This document shows positions 16,189-25,052 of a stretch of 34,034 nt of DNA, one piece after another (position 1 is the stretch's first letter; each line of letters opens with the position of its first letter). Source of the DNA: Alphaproteobacteria bacterium (lineage in GTDB: Bacteria > Pseudomonadota > Alphaproteobacteria > UBA9655); assembly GCA_017992885.1 (NCBI GenBank), contig JAGONT010000023.1, positions 1 through 34,034 on the forward strand. Direction: 5' to 3'. Under the pieces are notes generated by a model. That model saw only the letters and a program-made list of their open reading frames with translations, was not told where the DNA came from and made no database searches. Made by a program: the position numbers and the translations under genes.

Positions 16189-18234
16189 TTATTTAGAGGT
16201 CTTTCTTATCCAGTTTTTATTTCCATAAGCCTTGAACCATTTAAGTTTTTCTTTCATAGCATCTAGGGTTGCTATGGGGTCGCTCATCCCATGCCCCTCT
16301 CCTATATAATAAACAAAACGTGCTGGGATTCCTCTACCTTTAAGCGCATTGCAGAGCTGTATAGATTGAGTGACAGGAACGCGTTCATCATCTGCCCCAT
16401 GTAAAATGAGCGTAGGAGTTTCCATATTATTCACATAGGTTAATGGGGATGATTTTCTCCATTCTGCATAATTTTCCCAATAAGCTCCTCCAAACAAAGA
16501 CTCCATTGAGGTGGGGCCATCTGTTGTAGCATTCTCGGATATCCAGTCTGTCATTCCAGACTCGACAGAGGCTGCTTTAAAGCGATTTGTTTGACCAATA
16601 GCCCATGCCGTCATAAAGCCTCCGTAACTATGCCCTCTGATAAAGAGTTGATGAGGATCGGCGACTCCTTGGTCAATAAGATAATCAACGCCTGTCATGA
16701 CGTCCCTAAAGTCGCCTCCACCTATGTCTTTGTAATTGAGCTGGTGGAATTTTTCTCCATACCCCAAACTTCCTCTGTAGTTTACAACTAAAGTTGCGTA
16801 CCCTTCCGAAGCAAACACAGCAGGAGCATAAGGACCAAACGAAGTGTACCCAATAAAACTCTGTGATTCAACTCCCCCGGGGCCTCCATGAATAGAAACA
16901 ATGAGAGGAACTTTTTTCCCTTCCTTATAGTTTTGAGGATAGGTGACAATTCCCTCAATCTCTAATCCATCAAAAGATTTCCATTGGACGGGTTCAGCCT
17001 TAATCGCGGTAAGATTAATTTTTTCATTAATGTTGGTTATTTTCTTTGGAGAAAAGGAATCCACATTGGAAATGTAAATCTCTGCTGGATGATGAAGATT
17101 CTCTCCCGTAAAACCTATAAACTTTTGATTTTGAGAAAGAGCGACATTATGAATGGAGGTTAAGTTAGAAACGTCCATTAAAGTTAGTTTTTTTGTCTCA
17201 ATGTCGAGAGAATATAATTGCTGTTTTGTTCCCTCTTGTTTGGTCACGATAACGGCTTTGTCATCTTCTTTCCATCCAGCTATATGCCATATATCTACTG
17301 CTGGTAGACTTACCAATTTTTTGGTCTTCAAATCCAAAATCTGAATCGTTTGTGGCTTTCGATCTTTGAAAGGTAGAAGAGGAATTTTTTGTTCTCCTGC
17401 CCCATCGGCTGTTGCAAAAGCTAATTTTTGTCCATCAGAAGAAAACTTAAGGTCAGCAAAATATTCCGAGTCTCCATCTATTTTTACGATTTTATTCTCT
17501 TTGAGATCTATCACATAAAGTTTGATTCGCGACTGACTTTTCCAAATAGATGTATTGGCCATTATGACAATTTTTTGACTGTCGGGTGACCATTGATAAG
17601 AAGACCCGAGAAAAGAATTATATAAATTCAACTCCTTTGGAGCCAGTAATTGAGCGCTGCCAACAAGCTGAAAATTTTCATCTACCTTTTGCAAATACAG
17701 ACTGAATTTTACTTTTAGATTGTCATCTTCCTTTATTCTTGGAGTTTGCTTTGGATATTCCTTATGGATAAACGCAAAGATTTTACCATCTGGGGCGAAG
17801 CTGTAGTTATTAAAATCTTCTTTAAGCTCTTGAACCAGAATATCTTTTTGAGAGGAGACGTCTTGAACAAAGAGAAATCTCTTATTTTCTTTATCATAAA
17901 GGATATAAGAAAATGCTTTTCCTTCTCTTACAAACTGAAGTGGAAAACATGATTCCCCTACTTTATTGATAGTTCTTATCTCTAAATTTTCATTATTGAT
18001 GAGTACGCAATCTGAAGATTCCTCAGCAACCCCTTCTGTGAGGGAGGTGCGCTGTAATGCTAAGAGCGAGTATTTACCGTCAGAAGAAACATCCTTTAGA
18101 ATGACCATTGGAATTGTCACAGCGTCTTCCGGAGTCCATAATGGCTTAGGAGGAATGTCAGCATATACATTGTTTACAAGACAAGTGGCAATAATGACAA
18201 AAAGCAAGAGTAGAATCTTACATAATCTATTCAT
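16189..18234 (-). CDS. Exported S9 family peptidase, second gene of cluster B
   Basis: 681 residues, closely similar along its whole length to the two active S9 proteins of cluster A. Sec signal ends near VYA (23-25), then a propeller (WSPDSQ, FSSDGQ motifs) and the hydrolase domain. The triad is complete: Ser536 in GHSYGG, Asp616 in HGADDERV, His648 in GEGHG, with HGGP at 449-452. Around the active site the sequence differs from cluster A (ESGMTDWISENATTDGPTSMESLFGG), so substrate preference may have diverged. GAGAGGA precedes the ATG. It begins 14 nt after the catalytically dead gene, the same spacing as in cluster A. Confidence 0.9.
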   Translation of the reverse strand: MNRLCKILLLLFVIIATCLVNNVYADIPPKPLWTPEDAVTIPMVILKDVSSDGKYSLLALQRTSLTEGVAEESSDCVLINNENLEIRTINKVGESCFPLQFVREGKAFSYILYDKENKRFLFVQDVSSQKDILVQELKEDFNNYSFAPDGKIFAFIHKEYPKQTPRIKEDDNLKVKFSLYLQKVDENFQLVGSAQLLAPKELNLYNSFLGSSYQWSPDSQKIVIMANTSIWKSQSRIKLYVIDLKENKIVKIDGDSEYFADLKFSSDGQKLAFATADGAGEQKIPLLPFKDRKPQTIQILDLKTKKLVSLPAVDIWHIAGWKEDDKAVIVTKQEGTKQQLYSLDIETKKLTLMDVSNLTSIHNVALSQNQKFIGFTGENLHHPAEIYISNVDSFSPKKITNINEKINLTAIKAEPVQWKSFDGLEIEGIVTYPQNYKEGKKVPLIVSIHGGPGGVESQSFIGYTSFGPYAPAVFASEGYATLVVNYRGSLGYGEKFHQLNYKDIGGGDFRDVMTGVDYLIDQGVADPHQLFIRGHSYGGFMTAWAIGQTNRFKAASVESGMTDWISENATTDGPTSMESLFGGAYWENYAEWRKSSPLTYVNNMETPTLILHGADDERVPVTQSIQLCNALKGRGIPARFVYYIGEGHGMSDPIATLDAMKEKLKWFKAYGNKNWIRKTSK

Positions 18235-18248
18235 TTTTGCATCCTCTC

Positions 18249-20309
18249 CTATTTTTTGACATTAGGTTTTGATTGAGGACCTAAATACTTTTCTAGCCAT
18301 TCCTCAAGATCTTGAATGGCCAATAAAGTTATATGCGGGGTCGTAAAATTATCATTTTGCCCTTGGTAGGTAATCATTTCCACTGGAATTCCATAGGTTT
18401 TGAGTGGAAAATAAAGTTCTTCACCTTGAGAAGCCAAGATTATTTCACTATCACTTCCATATTGAAGGAGTGTTGGGGTGTTCATGTTTTTAACATGAGA
18501 GATGGGCGTCTGTTCTTCCCACGTCTTCCTATCCTTCCAAAAGGGTTCTCCCATAACGGCTTTTAGTAAGGAAGGACTACTCGTTGTTCCCACCTGAGAA
18601 ATAAGGTTAGAAATCCCTTGTCCAACAATAATCGTTTTAAAACGATCTGTTTGCGTTAAGGCCCAAGCGCTGAGATAACCTCCATCCCCCCATCCCCAAA
18701 GAGCAAGCTTATGAGGATCTACCTTCTTCTTTTCAAGTAGAGAATCGATACCACCCATCACATCTTCAAAATCTCCTTTTCCCAATTCTTTATAAATCGC
18801 TTGGCGAAACTCCACACCATAGCCAGTACTCCCTCGCCATGTTGGCATAAAGAGAGCATAGCCTTTCTTCAATAAACTTAAATAAGAGAGGGGGTAATTT
18901 TGTAGATCTCCAACATAGCCAGGGGCTACGCTATTCCCATCGTTATTGAGAATTATGATGAGAGGAAAGAGCGTTCCTTCTTGAGAGGTTTGTGGATGAA
19001 TAAATGTGCCCTCTAAATCAAATTTTTTATCTTTAGATTTCCATTGAAATTTTTCTACAACAAAATCTTCTTGAGGGCGTGAGGTTGATAAAGAAGTTAC
19101 TTTCTGAGGATTAAAACTATCTATCGAAGTAAGATAGCCCTCTTGTGGAGTATTAAAGTCTGAGGCTCCATACCCGATATACTCCCCTGATCCACTTATT
19201 TCAGCCGCTCTTATAGCGTGCTCTCCATGAGAAAATTTAACTGATGACTTTCCTTCTAAGTCGAGTTCATAAATTTGTGCAAACATTCTTTCATAATCAA
19301 CAACAAATAGAGAGTTTCCATCTTTTTTCCACCCCAAAATACCAGGAGCTTCATTAGGGGTTTTGGCAAGACAATGTTTTTTAGCGCTTTGTAAGTCTAT
19401 AAGACATGCTCGAGAGGCAGCTACCCCAATCAAGGAAATAGGATTTTGAACATTCCCAGGAAAGTTCGTAGTGGTATAGGCAACCCACTTTCCATCAGGG
19501 GACACTTTAACTGATAAATCCATCTCTTCTCCTTCTACCAATGTCCGAACGTCTTTAGTTTTGACATGGATAAGATCGATTCGGGGAATGTTAGAGGTTT
19601 TATCTTCAGATTCTGGATTATAGCCACAAACAATCGCTTCACTATCTGGTGTCCACTCAAAAGACACATTCAAGTCAAAGATAGAAAGACCTGACGTCAA
19701 TGCTGTTTTATTTACTTTCTCAAGCTTATCATTGACTTCTATCATATAGAGAGTTTGAAGGTTTCTCTCTTTTTCGTCATAAACACGTTTGAGTGGATCT
19801 TGAGGACTTGGCTTATTCTCCACAACCGCTAGTTTTTTGCCGTCTGGGGACCAGCGATAAAAAATAATGTCATTTTCTAACTCAATTATTTTTTGAGGCT
19901 TAAATTCTTGAGGGGGAGTTACCCACAAACTTAAAAACTTATCCCCCTTTCCTAGATAACTCACCCATTGCGAATTGGGGGACCACATTGGAGAAAAAAC
20001 CAAGACATCCTGAGGAAAATTAACTGTATGATTTTTTTCAGAATGATAATTATTTTTTACAGAAATGACCTTAAACCATTGGCTTGAAGTCTCTTGATCA
20101 AAGGAAAATATTTGTGGCTGTGAATAAGCCATCAGTAAGTGTTTTTTGTTAGGAGAAACCTCGAGTTGGGATATATTTTTTGTTGCCAAAAGTTCTTTAT
20201 AAACGGGGTTTTTATCAAGTGTGTTTGTAACTGTATCCGCTTTTAAGTCTGTTAGACCTAAAATTATGCCAATCAGGGAAGTACATACCATAAACCTTAG
20301 ACATGTCAT
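18249..20309 (-). CDS. Catalytically dead S9-like protein, first gene of cluster B
   Basis: 686 residues from the ATG at 20309; a TTG ten codons earlier is also in frame, but the signal peptide and the alignment to the cluster A homologue both begin at the ATG. It is a full-length homologue of the 5386-7449 protein and lacks the active site in its own way: GWGDGG replaces GHSYGG, Ser stands at the Asp position (YGSDSEII), Asp at the His position (GQNDNF), and HGGP has become NNDGN. Long stretches are nonetheless conserved between the two dead copies (VDPHKLALWGWG, TQTDRFKTIIVGQG, TLLAIQDLEEWLEKYL). Shared loss with an intact frame argues for loss before duplication and a kept non-enzymatic function. 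Confidence 0.88.
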   Translation of the reverse strand: MTCLRFMVCTSLIGIILGLTDLKADTVTNTLDKNPVYKELLATKNISQLEVSPNKKHLLMAYSQPQIFSFDQETSSQWFKVISVKNNYHSEKNHTVNFPQDVLVFSPMWSPNSQWVSYLGKGDKFLSLWVTPPQEFKPQKIIELENDIIFYRWSPDGKKLAVVENKPSPQDPLKRVYDEKERNLQTLYMIEVNDKLEKVNKTALTSGLSIFDLNVSFEWTPDSEAIVCGYNPESEDKTSNIPRIDLIHVKTKDVRTLVEGEEMDLSVKVSPDGKWVAYTTTNFPGNVQNPISLIGVAASRACLIDLQSAKKHCLAKTPNEAPGILGWKKDGNSLFVVDYERMFAQIYELDLEGKSSVKFSHGEHAIRAAEISGSGEYIGYGASDFNTPQEGYLTSIDSFNPQKVTSLSTSRPQEDFVVEKFQWKSKDKKFDLEGTFIHPQTSQEGTLFPLIIILNNDGNSVAPGYVGDLQNYPLSYLSLLKKGYALFMPTWRGSTGYGVEFRQAIYKELGKGDFEDVMGGIDSLLEKKKVDPHKLALWGWGDGGYLSAWALTQTDRFKTIIVGQGISNLISQVGTTSSPSLLKAVMGEPFWKDRKTWEEQTPISHVKNMNTPTLLQYGSDSEIILASQGEELYFPLKTYGIPVEMITYQGQNDNFTTPHITLLAIQDLEEWLEKYLGPQSKPNVKK

Positions 20310-20391
20310 GCTAAAAGCCTCTTTTCGTGTCGTTTTCAAAATTCTATCCGCACATTTGTAAAAAAATAATTAAGAGAAAAACATATGTAAG

Positions 20392-20420
20392 ATAAAATGG
20401 ATGAATGACTTTAGCTACAA
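20392..20420 (-). promoter_or_regulatory. Candidate sigma-70 promoter of S9 cluster B
   Basis: Minus strand TTGTAG (20420-20415), 17-nt spacer, TTTTAT (20397-20392). It corresponds to the pair before cluster A. The 5' region is conserved between the clusters through the tract ATTCTATCC(A/G)CACATTTG next to the gene starts. Confidence 0.4.
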
Positions 20421-20675
20421 ACGATTTCCTGTTCAGCGTGGATTTACGAGCAAAGACTCAATTGGCATAGACAATGCAGCCTCTCGCATAGAGGATAAGA
20501 AAAACCTAGAGGAATTCTATCAGCATAAAGAGCGAGTTCATTGAGGGCAATCTTTCTAAAGAAATATCCCTAAATTTAAAATTCTACGGGAAAAGCAGTC
20601 TTGCAAAATAACATACTCAATTCTTGAGCTTCGTATACGCATTCTTAAGAAATTTTCTTTTAAGCTAAGAAAGAT
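20421..20675. other. Divergent intergenic region between S9 cluster B and the eight-module HTH gene
   Basis: No gene is seen. It carries the promoter region for the minus-strand peptidase pair and must hold the plus-strand promoter for the HTH protein. A short stem CCTCT/AGAGG is present near 20477-20491. No convincing plus-strand -35/-10 pair was found. Confidence 0.35.
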
Positions 20676-23045
20676 ATGAATAAACAAAAAAACTTAGCTA
20701 GTTCAGAAAAAGAAGAGCTTTTGGGGAAATTAGAGCAAATCTCTTCCCTTTCTTCCTATTGTAAAATGCCTTCTGAAGGCTGGATACGTACTATTCGTAC
20801 AGCCCTTAATATATCTGCGGCTACATTAGGAAAGAGGTTAAATAAGTCTACTGAGAGAGTCCTCAAGTTTGAAGAAAATGAAATTCAAGGTAAGTTAATG
20901 CTTAAACACATACAGCGTATTGGAAAGATCTTTAGGGGAAGGTTTGAGTATGTTTTTATTCCTGAAAACATACCTAACCTAAAAGAAGAACTTATTTCTA
21001 AAAAGGCTGAGGAAAATGCACAACTTTTAAAAAAACCTGAGCTTCTTTCAGACCCATTTTTATCCACATCCCCCTTACCACCCATGCCCTCGGAAGGGTG
21101 GATCTTTATGCTGCGCTATGCTTTAAAAATGTCTCGTTCTAAATTACAAGAAAATCTAAACTTACCTTATCCATACATTCAAGCCATTGAAGATTCTGAG
21201 AAAAGCGGACAACTTGTTAATAAAATGCTGAGGAATACTGCATACACCCTTGGCTATCGTATTGAATACGTCTTTATTCCTATGGAGAACTTACATAAGA
21301 ATTCATTAAAAAACTCTTTTATTCTTCAAGCGCTACAGAAATTGCCTCTCCTCCCTCAAAAACCTGTAGAAGGGTGGATTCGTGCTATTCGAAATTCCCA
21401 AGGCATTACTCAAGCAGAGCTAGCTGAAAGGCTTAAGATTACAGAGAGGCAAGTGAGTCTTCTTGAAAAAAATGAAGCGCAAGATGGCCTTAGTTATACT
21501 TCAAAATTCATAAACATAAATTTAAATGAACTCGCTAAAGCGCTTGATTGCAGGTTTGACTACATCTTTATTAAAGATACTCCACTTTATGATGAAACTG
21601 TTTTAAGTAACTTTAAATCCATGACTCCTTTCCCTTCTAAGCCTCAAAATGGTTGGATTTTTCAAATGCGAAAAGCGCAAGAAATATATCAGATTGACTT
21701 AGCTAAAAGAATAAACTGCACTCCAGGGGGGACCTCTCAATTAGAAGCTCAAGAAGCTTATACCAACCCCATCTCAAAATCTGCACAGGATGTTATCCGA
21801 GCCTTAAAATGTCGGTTTGAGTACGTGCTTATTCCTGAAAATTTTGAAGTTACCAAAATTCATTCAGACTATGCGGCTTTGTTTGAGGAGTTAAAACGAC
21901 TTTCTGTACTTCCTCATAGACAAAATGATGGATGGATCCATTGGCTGCGATGTTCTTTAAAAATGACTCAAGCAGAATTAGCTGACAGAATAGGAGTGCC
22001 ACACCATCAACTCTCTAAAATTGAGCGAAGGGAAGCTTGTAATCAACTTATTGATAAGCGTGTAATGAGAGCTATTAAGGCGTTAGGATGTCGCTTGGAA
22101 TACCGTATTATTCCCCACGCTGTTCCTCAAAAAGTTTCTTCCATCAAACAAGTTTCTCATAATGAACTCTTCTTAGAAACTCTTACAACGCTCTCTCTTC
22201 TTCCTCTAAGACCAACTGAAGGATGGATTAAAGCTTTGCGGACAGCCATGGGGTTGTCACAACATCAATTAGCAAAAAAAATAAATTGCACAGCCATGCA
22301 AATTTCTTGTCTGGAAAATCATGAGAGTAAGTTCTTACTTCCTCACCAATTTCTAAGTAGAGCTGCGCGAAGTTTAGGATGCCGCACTGAACTAGTTTTT
22401 ATTCCTGAAGACATAACCTCTCTCACAAATGCTATTTCTAACCCAACACCATTAATGAAAGCCGCTAATATAAATAATAGACCTATTTCACCAAAGAGCG
22501 CTGCATATGATCAAGATTTTTTAGAGAAATTTGAAATTTTTTCCCTTCTCCCTTCTCCACCTAAAGAAGGATGGATTCGTATATTACGCAAAGCTTCAAG
22601 AATTTTTTATCATCCAGGAGTTACTAGGAATGTAAAAATGCAATTCTATCAAGTTGAAAAGCGCGAGATTAAAAATAAACTCTACTCTCAATCTACGGCG
22701 ACGATTGCAAAGGCGCTGAAGTGTCGTATTGAATATTTTTTAATTCCAGAAAATATCTCAAGTAAAGAGAGCGCTCTTTATAAAGAAGAGTTTGGAGAAC
22801 ATCTGTTATCTTTGCCTATAAGACCTGCTGAAGGGTGGATTTACACTATGAGAAAGGCGCTAAAGCTATCACCAAGTGAATTAGCCCAAAGAACAAATCT
22901 ACACTTTATTAGTATTTATCATAGAGAAAATGAAGAAAGAAAAGGCAACCTTATTCATAAACTTCCTATGCGAATCGCTCAAACAATAGGCTTCAGACTT
23001 GAGTATTTCTTTGTTCCTGAATGCATTGTCAAGCTCCCGAGGTAG
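20676..23045 (+). CDS. Protein of eight tandem 'mobile mystery protein A'-like HTH modules
   Basis: 789 residues composed almost wholly of eight repeats about 90-115 residues long. Each begins P-x2-GWI-x2-LR near residues 35, 141, 233, 326, 419, 516, 632 and 720, continues with an XRE-like helix-turn-helix (best in module 3, ITQAELAERLKITERQ; module 5, MTQAELADRIGVPHHQ; module 6, LSQHQLAKKINCTAMQ), then LExxE, and closes with LxCRxEYxFIPE. One such unit is what I know as mobile mystery protein A, normally a single-HTH protein of roughly 150 residues paired with a Fic-domain partner; no Fic gene is present here. Modules 2, 7 and 8 have divergent HTH segments. No signal peptide. Only a weak AAGAAAG precedes the ATG. 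A multi-site DNA-binding or architectural role is inferred. Confidence 0.82.
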   Translation: MNKQKNLASSEKEELLGKLEQISSLSSYCKMPSEGWIRTIRTALNISAATLGKRLNKSTERVLKFEENEIQGKLMLKHIQRIGKIFRGRFEYVFIPENIPNLKEELISKKAEENAQLLKKPELLSDPFLSTSPLPPMPSEGWIFMLRYALKMSRSKLQENLNLPYPYIQAIEDSEKSGQLVNKMLRNTAYTLGYRIEYVFIPMENLHKNSLKNSFILQALQKLPLLPQKPVEGWIRAIRNSQGITQAELAERLKITERQVSLLEKNEAQDGLSYTSKFININLNELAKALDCRFDYIFIKDTPLYDETVLSNFKSMTPFPSKPQNGWIFQMRKAQEIYQIDLAKRINCTPGGTSQLEAQEAYTNPISKSAQDVIRALKCRFEYVLIPENFEVTKIHSDYAALFEELKRLSVLPHRQNDGWIHWLRCSLKMTQAELADRIGVPHHQLSKIERREACNQLIDKRVMRAIKALGCRLEYRIIPHAVPQKVSSIKQVSHNELFLETLTTLSLLPLRPTEGWIKALRTAMGLSQHQLAKKINCTAMQISCLENHESKFLLPHQFLSRAARSLGCRTELVFIPEDITSLTNAISNPTPLMKAANINNRPISPKSAAYDQDFLEKFEIFSLLPSPPKEGWIRILRKASRIFYHPGVTRNVKMQFYQVEKREIKNKLYSQSTATIAKALKCRIEYFLIPENISSKESALYKEEFGEHLLSLPIRPAEGWIYTMRKALKLSPSELAQRTNLHFISIYHRENEERKGNLIHKLPMRIAQTIGFRLEYFFVPECIVKLPR

Positions 23046-23268
23046 GACTAACAAATCTCGTAAATTAGGTTTTATGAGCTCACTTTCAAATAATGCGCAT
23101 AAAAAACAGACTTATCTGACCCTGTTACTCAAGTTAAAATAGTATACTCTTTAGTATTTTATTCGAAATAATTTGCACTCCGCTTGAAAAGTATGTTAAA
23201 TCGTGAATTAAGAATTTAAATAATTAATGATCTCTTTAAGAGATATTATTACTGGGAGACTTAATGCT

Positions 23269-24213
23269 ATGAGGATAAATTTAGATTTAGATAAACTAAA
23301 GATTTTTTATTATGTCGCAAAAGCAAAGAAATTTACGACGGCTTCAGAAATTTTAAATATTAGTCAACCCGCATTGAGCCGTAGCATTCAGCTTCTTGAA
23401 GATCGCTTAGGTATAAAATTATTTTATCGCCATGCGCGAGGATTGACATTAACAGCCCAAGGAGAAATTTTAGCGCCAATTGTAGGAAAGTTTCTAAGTA
23501 AGCTTGAGGTAGCAACAGAAAAACTTTATGAAGAAGAAAAAGAACCAAAAGGACCTCTTCGTATAGTAGCTAATAAAGGATTGCTCAATCTCTATATCCT
23601 TCCTTATATTCCAGGTTTTATAAAATTATACCCTGATATAAGATTAACGCTTAAAATTACTGATTCGATTCCATCACTAGAGTTTGGAGAAGCGCATGTT
23701 CTTATTCGTCCGCCAATTCATGAGCCTGAAGTTGGGGATTTGATACAAGGTCCTTTGCTAAGAAATGAAACTGGCCTGTATGCCAGTGAAGAATACCTTA
23801 AAGAGTTTGGCGTTCCTAAAAGCCCTAAAGATCTTGACAACCATCGGCTCATCTCCTACGGCGATCATCTTGAAGCTGAACCTTTCAAAGCCATGAATTG
23901 GCATCTAACGCTTGGAGTAGAACCTGGAGAAGTCCGCGTACCTTTCCTTCAAATAAACTGTCCTCAAGCAAGAGTTTTTCTGGCTACAGCAGGCCTTGGT
24001 ATTATCGCGCTTTCTAAAGAACATCCAGGTCTTAAAGAATTGGATCTTGTACAAATCTTATCTGAGATACCTGCTCCTAGCATTGAAACTTATTATATTT
24101 ATCCAAAAGAACTTGCAAATTCTAAAAAAATAATTGTCTTTCGAAACTACCTGCAAGAAGCTTTTTTGAGAGATTATGGAAATAGGGAAAAAGCTCATGT
24201 TCATCATAGATAG
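23269..24213 (+). CDS. LysR-family transcriptional regulator
   Basis: 314 residues from the ATG at 23269. An ATG at 23227 is in frame but has no ribosome site, whereas GGGAGA stands 9 nt before 23269 and the LysR domain starts at once. Winged HTH at about 6-65: LDKLKIFYYVAKAKKFTTAS, then LNISQPALSRSIQLLEDRLG and LFYRHARGLTLTAQGE. A periplasmic-binding-protein-like effector domain follows (PLRIVANKGLLNLYILPYIPGFIKLYPDI ...). It lies upstream, on the same strand, of a methyltransferase and an MFS transporter, which it probably regulates. The inducer is not predictable. Confidence 0.88.
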   Translation: MRINLDLDKLKIFYYVAKAKKFTTASEILNISQPALSRSIQLLEDRLGIKLFYRHARGLTLTAQGEILAPIVGKFLSKLEVATEKLYEEEKEPKGPLRIVANKGLLNLYILPYIPGFIKLYPDIRLTLKITDSIPSLEFGEAHVLIRPPIHEPEVGDLIQGPLLRNETGLYASEEYLKEFGVPKSPKDLDNHRLISYGDHLEAEPFKAMNWHLTLGVEPGEVRVPFLQINCPQARVFLATAGLGIIALSKEHPGLKELDLVQILSEIPAPSIETYYIYPKELANSKKIIVFRNYLQEAFLRDYGNREKAHVHHR

Positions 24214-24231
24214 AATTATTTAATTTTATCC

Positions 24232-24260
24232 TTTACATAAGTTGCTAAAATTTTTATAAA
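24232..24260 (+). promoter_or_regulatory. Promoter with an overlapping palindrome before the methyltransferase-transporter pair
   Basis: TTTACA (24232-24237), exactly 17 nt, TATAAA (24255-24260). A gapped inverted repeat TTGCT (24242-24246) ... AGCCAA overlaps the -10 region, a plausible binding site for the neighbouring LysR protein. The operator role is inference. Confidence 0.5.
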
Positions 24261-24303
24261 ATTAAGCCAATTAAAGTAATATTATAAAATAGTTTATGAG
24301 TTT

Positions 24304-25050
24304 ATGACATTAGATATTTTAAAAGAGCCTGAAGCAAAAAATGCACTTATTATAACATTAAATAGTATGGGTTATATGCTCTCCCAGCCTGAAAAATACA
24401 ACCAAGCGTTCATTGATTTTTCTGCGTCTGCCCCTGGACCTGTATTAGATATAGGGGCTGCTTACGGCGTAGCAACGATTCCAGCTCTCGAAAAAGGCGC
24501 TCATGTTATTGCTAATGATCTTGAAGAAAAGCATTTGCAAATCCTCAAAAACAAAGTTCCTCTTTCCTGCCTTAATCATCTTGAGCTTAAACCTGGGAGA
24601 ATGCCTAATGAGTTAGAATTCGAAGAGAATAGCTTAGGAGCTGTGCTTACTTCACGTGTTCTTTCTTTCGTGCTACCAGAAGAATTAGAACTGTCCTTTA
24701 ACAAAATATTTAGATGGTTAAAGCCGGGAGGAAAATTCTTTTTCTTAGGAGGAAGCCCCTATATGGGAACTTTCCGAAAATTCTTGTCCACATACCTAAA
24801 GCGAAAAATGGAAGGTGAAAGATGGCCAGGTTTTATTGAGAATGTTCCATTTTTTGCGCCAGACGAAGCGGGTAACTTACCTTGTTCTATTCATCTCCTT
24901 GATAAAGAGGTTCTCTCTCGATCTTTAATCAATGCTGGCTTTATTATTGAAGAGATGGAATTTAATTCAGCAATAGAAGAACATCCTCAAGATATGAAAC
25001 TTGATGGCAGAGAACAGATAGGGGCCATTGCTTTTAAACGTAGGAGATAA
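24304..25050 (+). CDS. Class I SAM-dependent methyltransferase
   Basis: 248 residues, no signal peptide, cytoplasmic. Motif I is PVLDIGAAYGVAT (47-58), the acidic residue closing strand 2 is in VIANDLEEKHL (68-78), and the post-motif region LKPGGKFFFLGGS (139-151) is typical of the Rossmann methyltransferase fold. The substrate is not evident. The ATG at 24304 has no strong ribosome site. The stop is 2 nt before the MFS start and the end of this gene supplies that gene's AGGAG, so the two are translationally coupled. A small-molecule substrate that is methylated and transported is a reasonable guess from context only. Confidence 0.85.
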   Translation: MTLDILKEPEAKNALIITLNSMGYMLSQPEKYNQAFIDFSASAPGPVLDIGAAYGVATIPALEKGAHVIANDLEEKHLQILKNKVPLSCLNHLELKPGRMPNELEFEENSLGAVLTSRVLSFVLPEELELSFNKIFRWLKPGGKFFFLGGSPYMGTFRKFLSTYLKRKMEGERWPGFIENVPFFAPDEAGNLPCSIHLLDKEVLSRSLINAGFIIEEMEFNSAIEEHPQDMKLDGREQIGAIAFKRRR

Positions 25051-25052
25051 AA

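Noticed and set aside
23046-23268. A Fic-domain (mobile mystery protein B) partner gene next to the HTH array
   Set aside because: No HPFxxGNG-type motif or open frame of suitable size is present on either strand around the gene.
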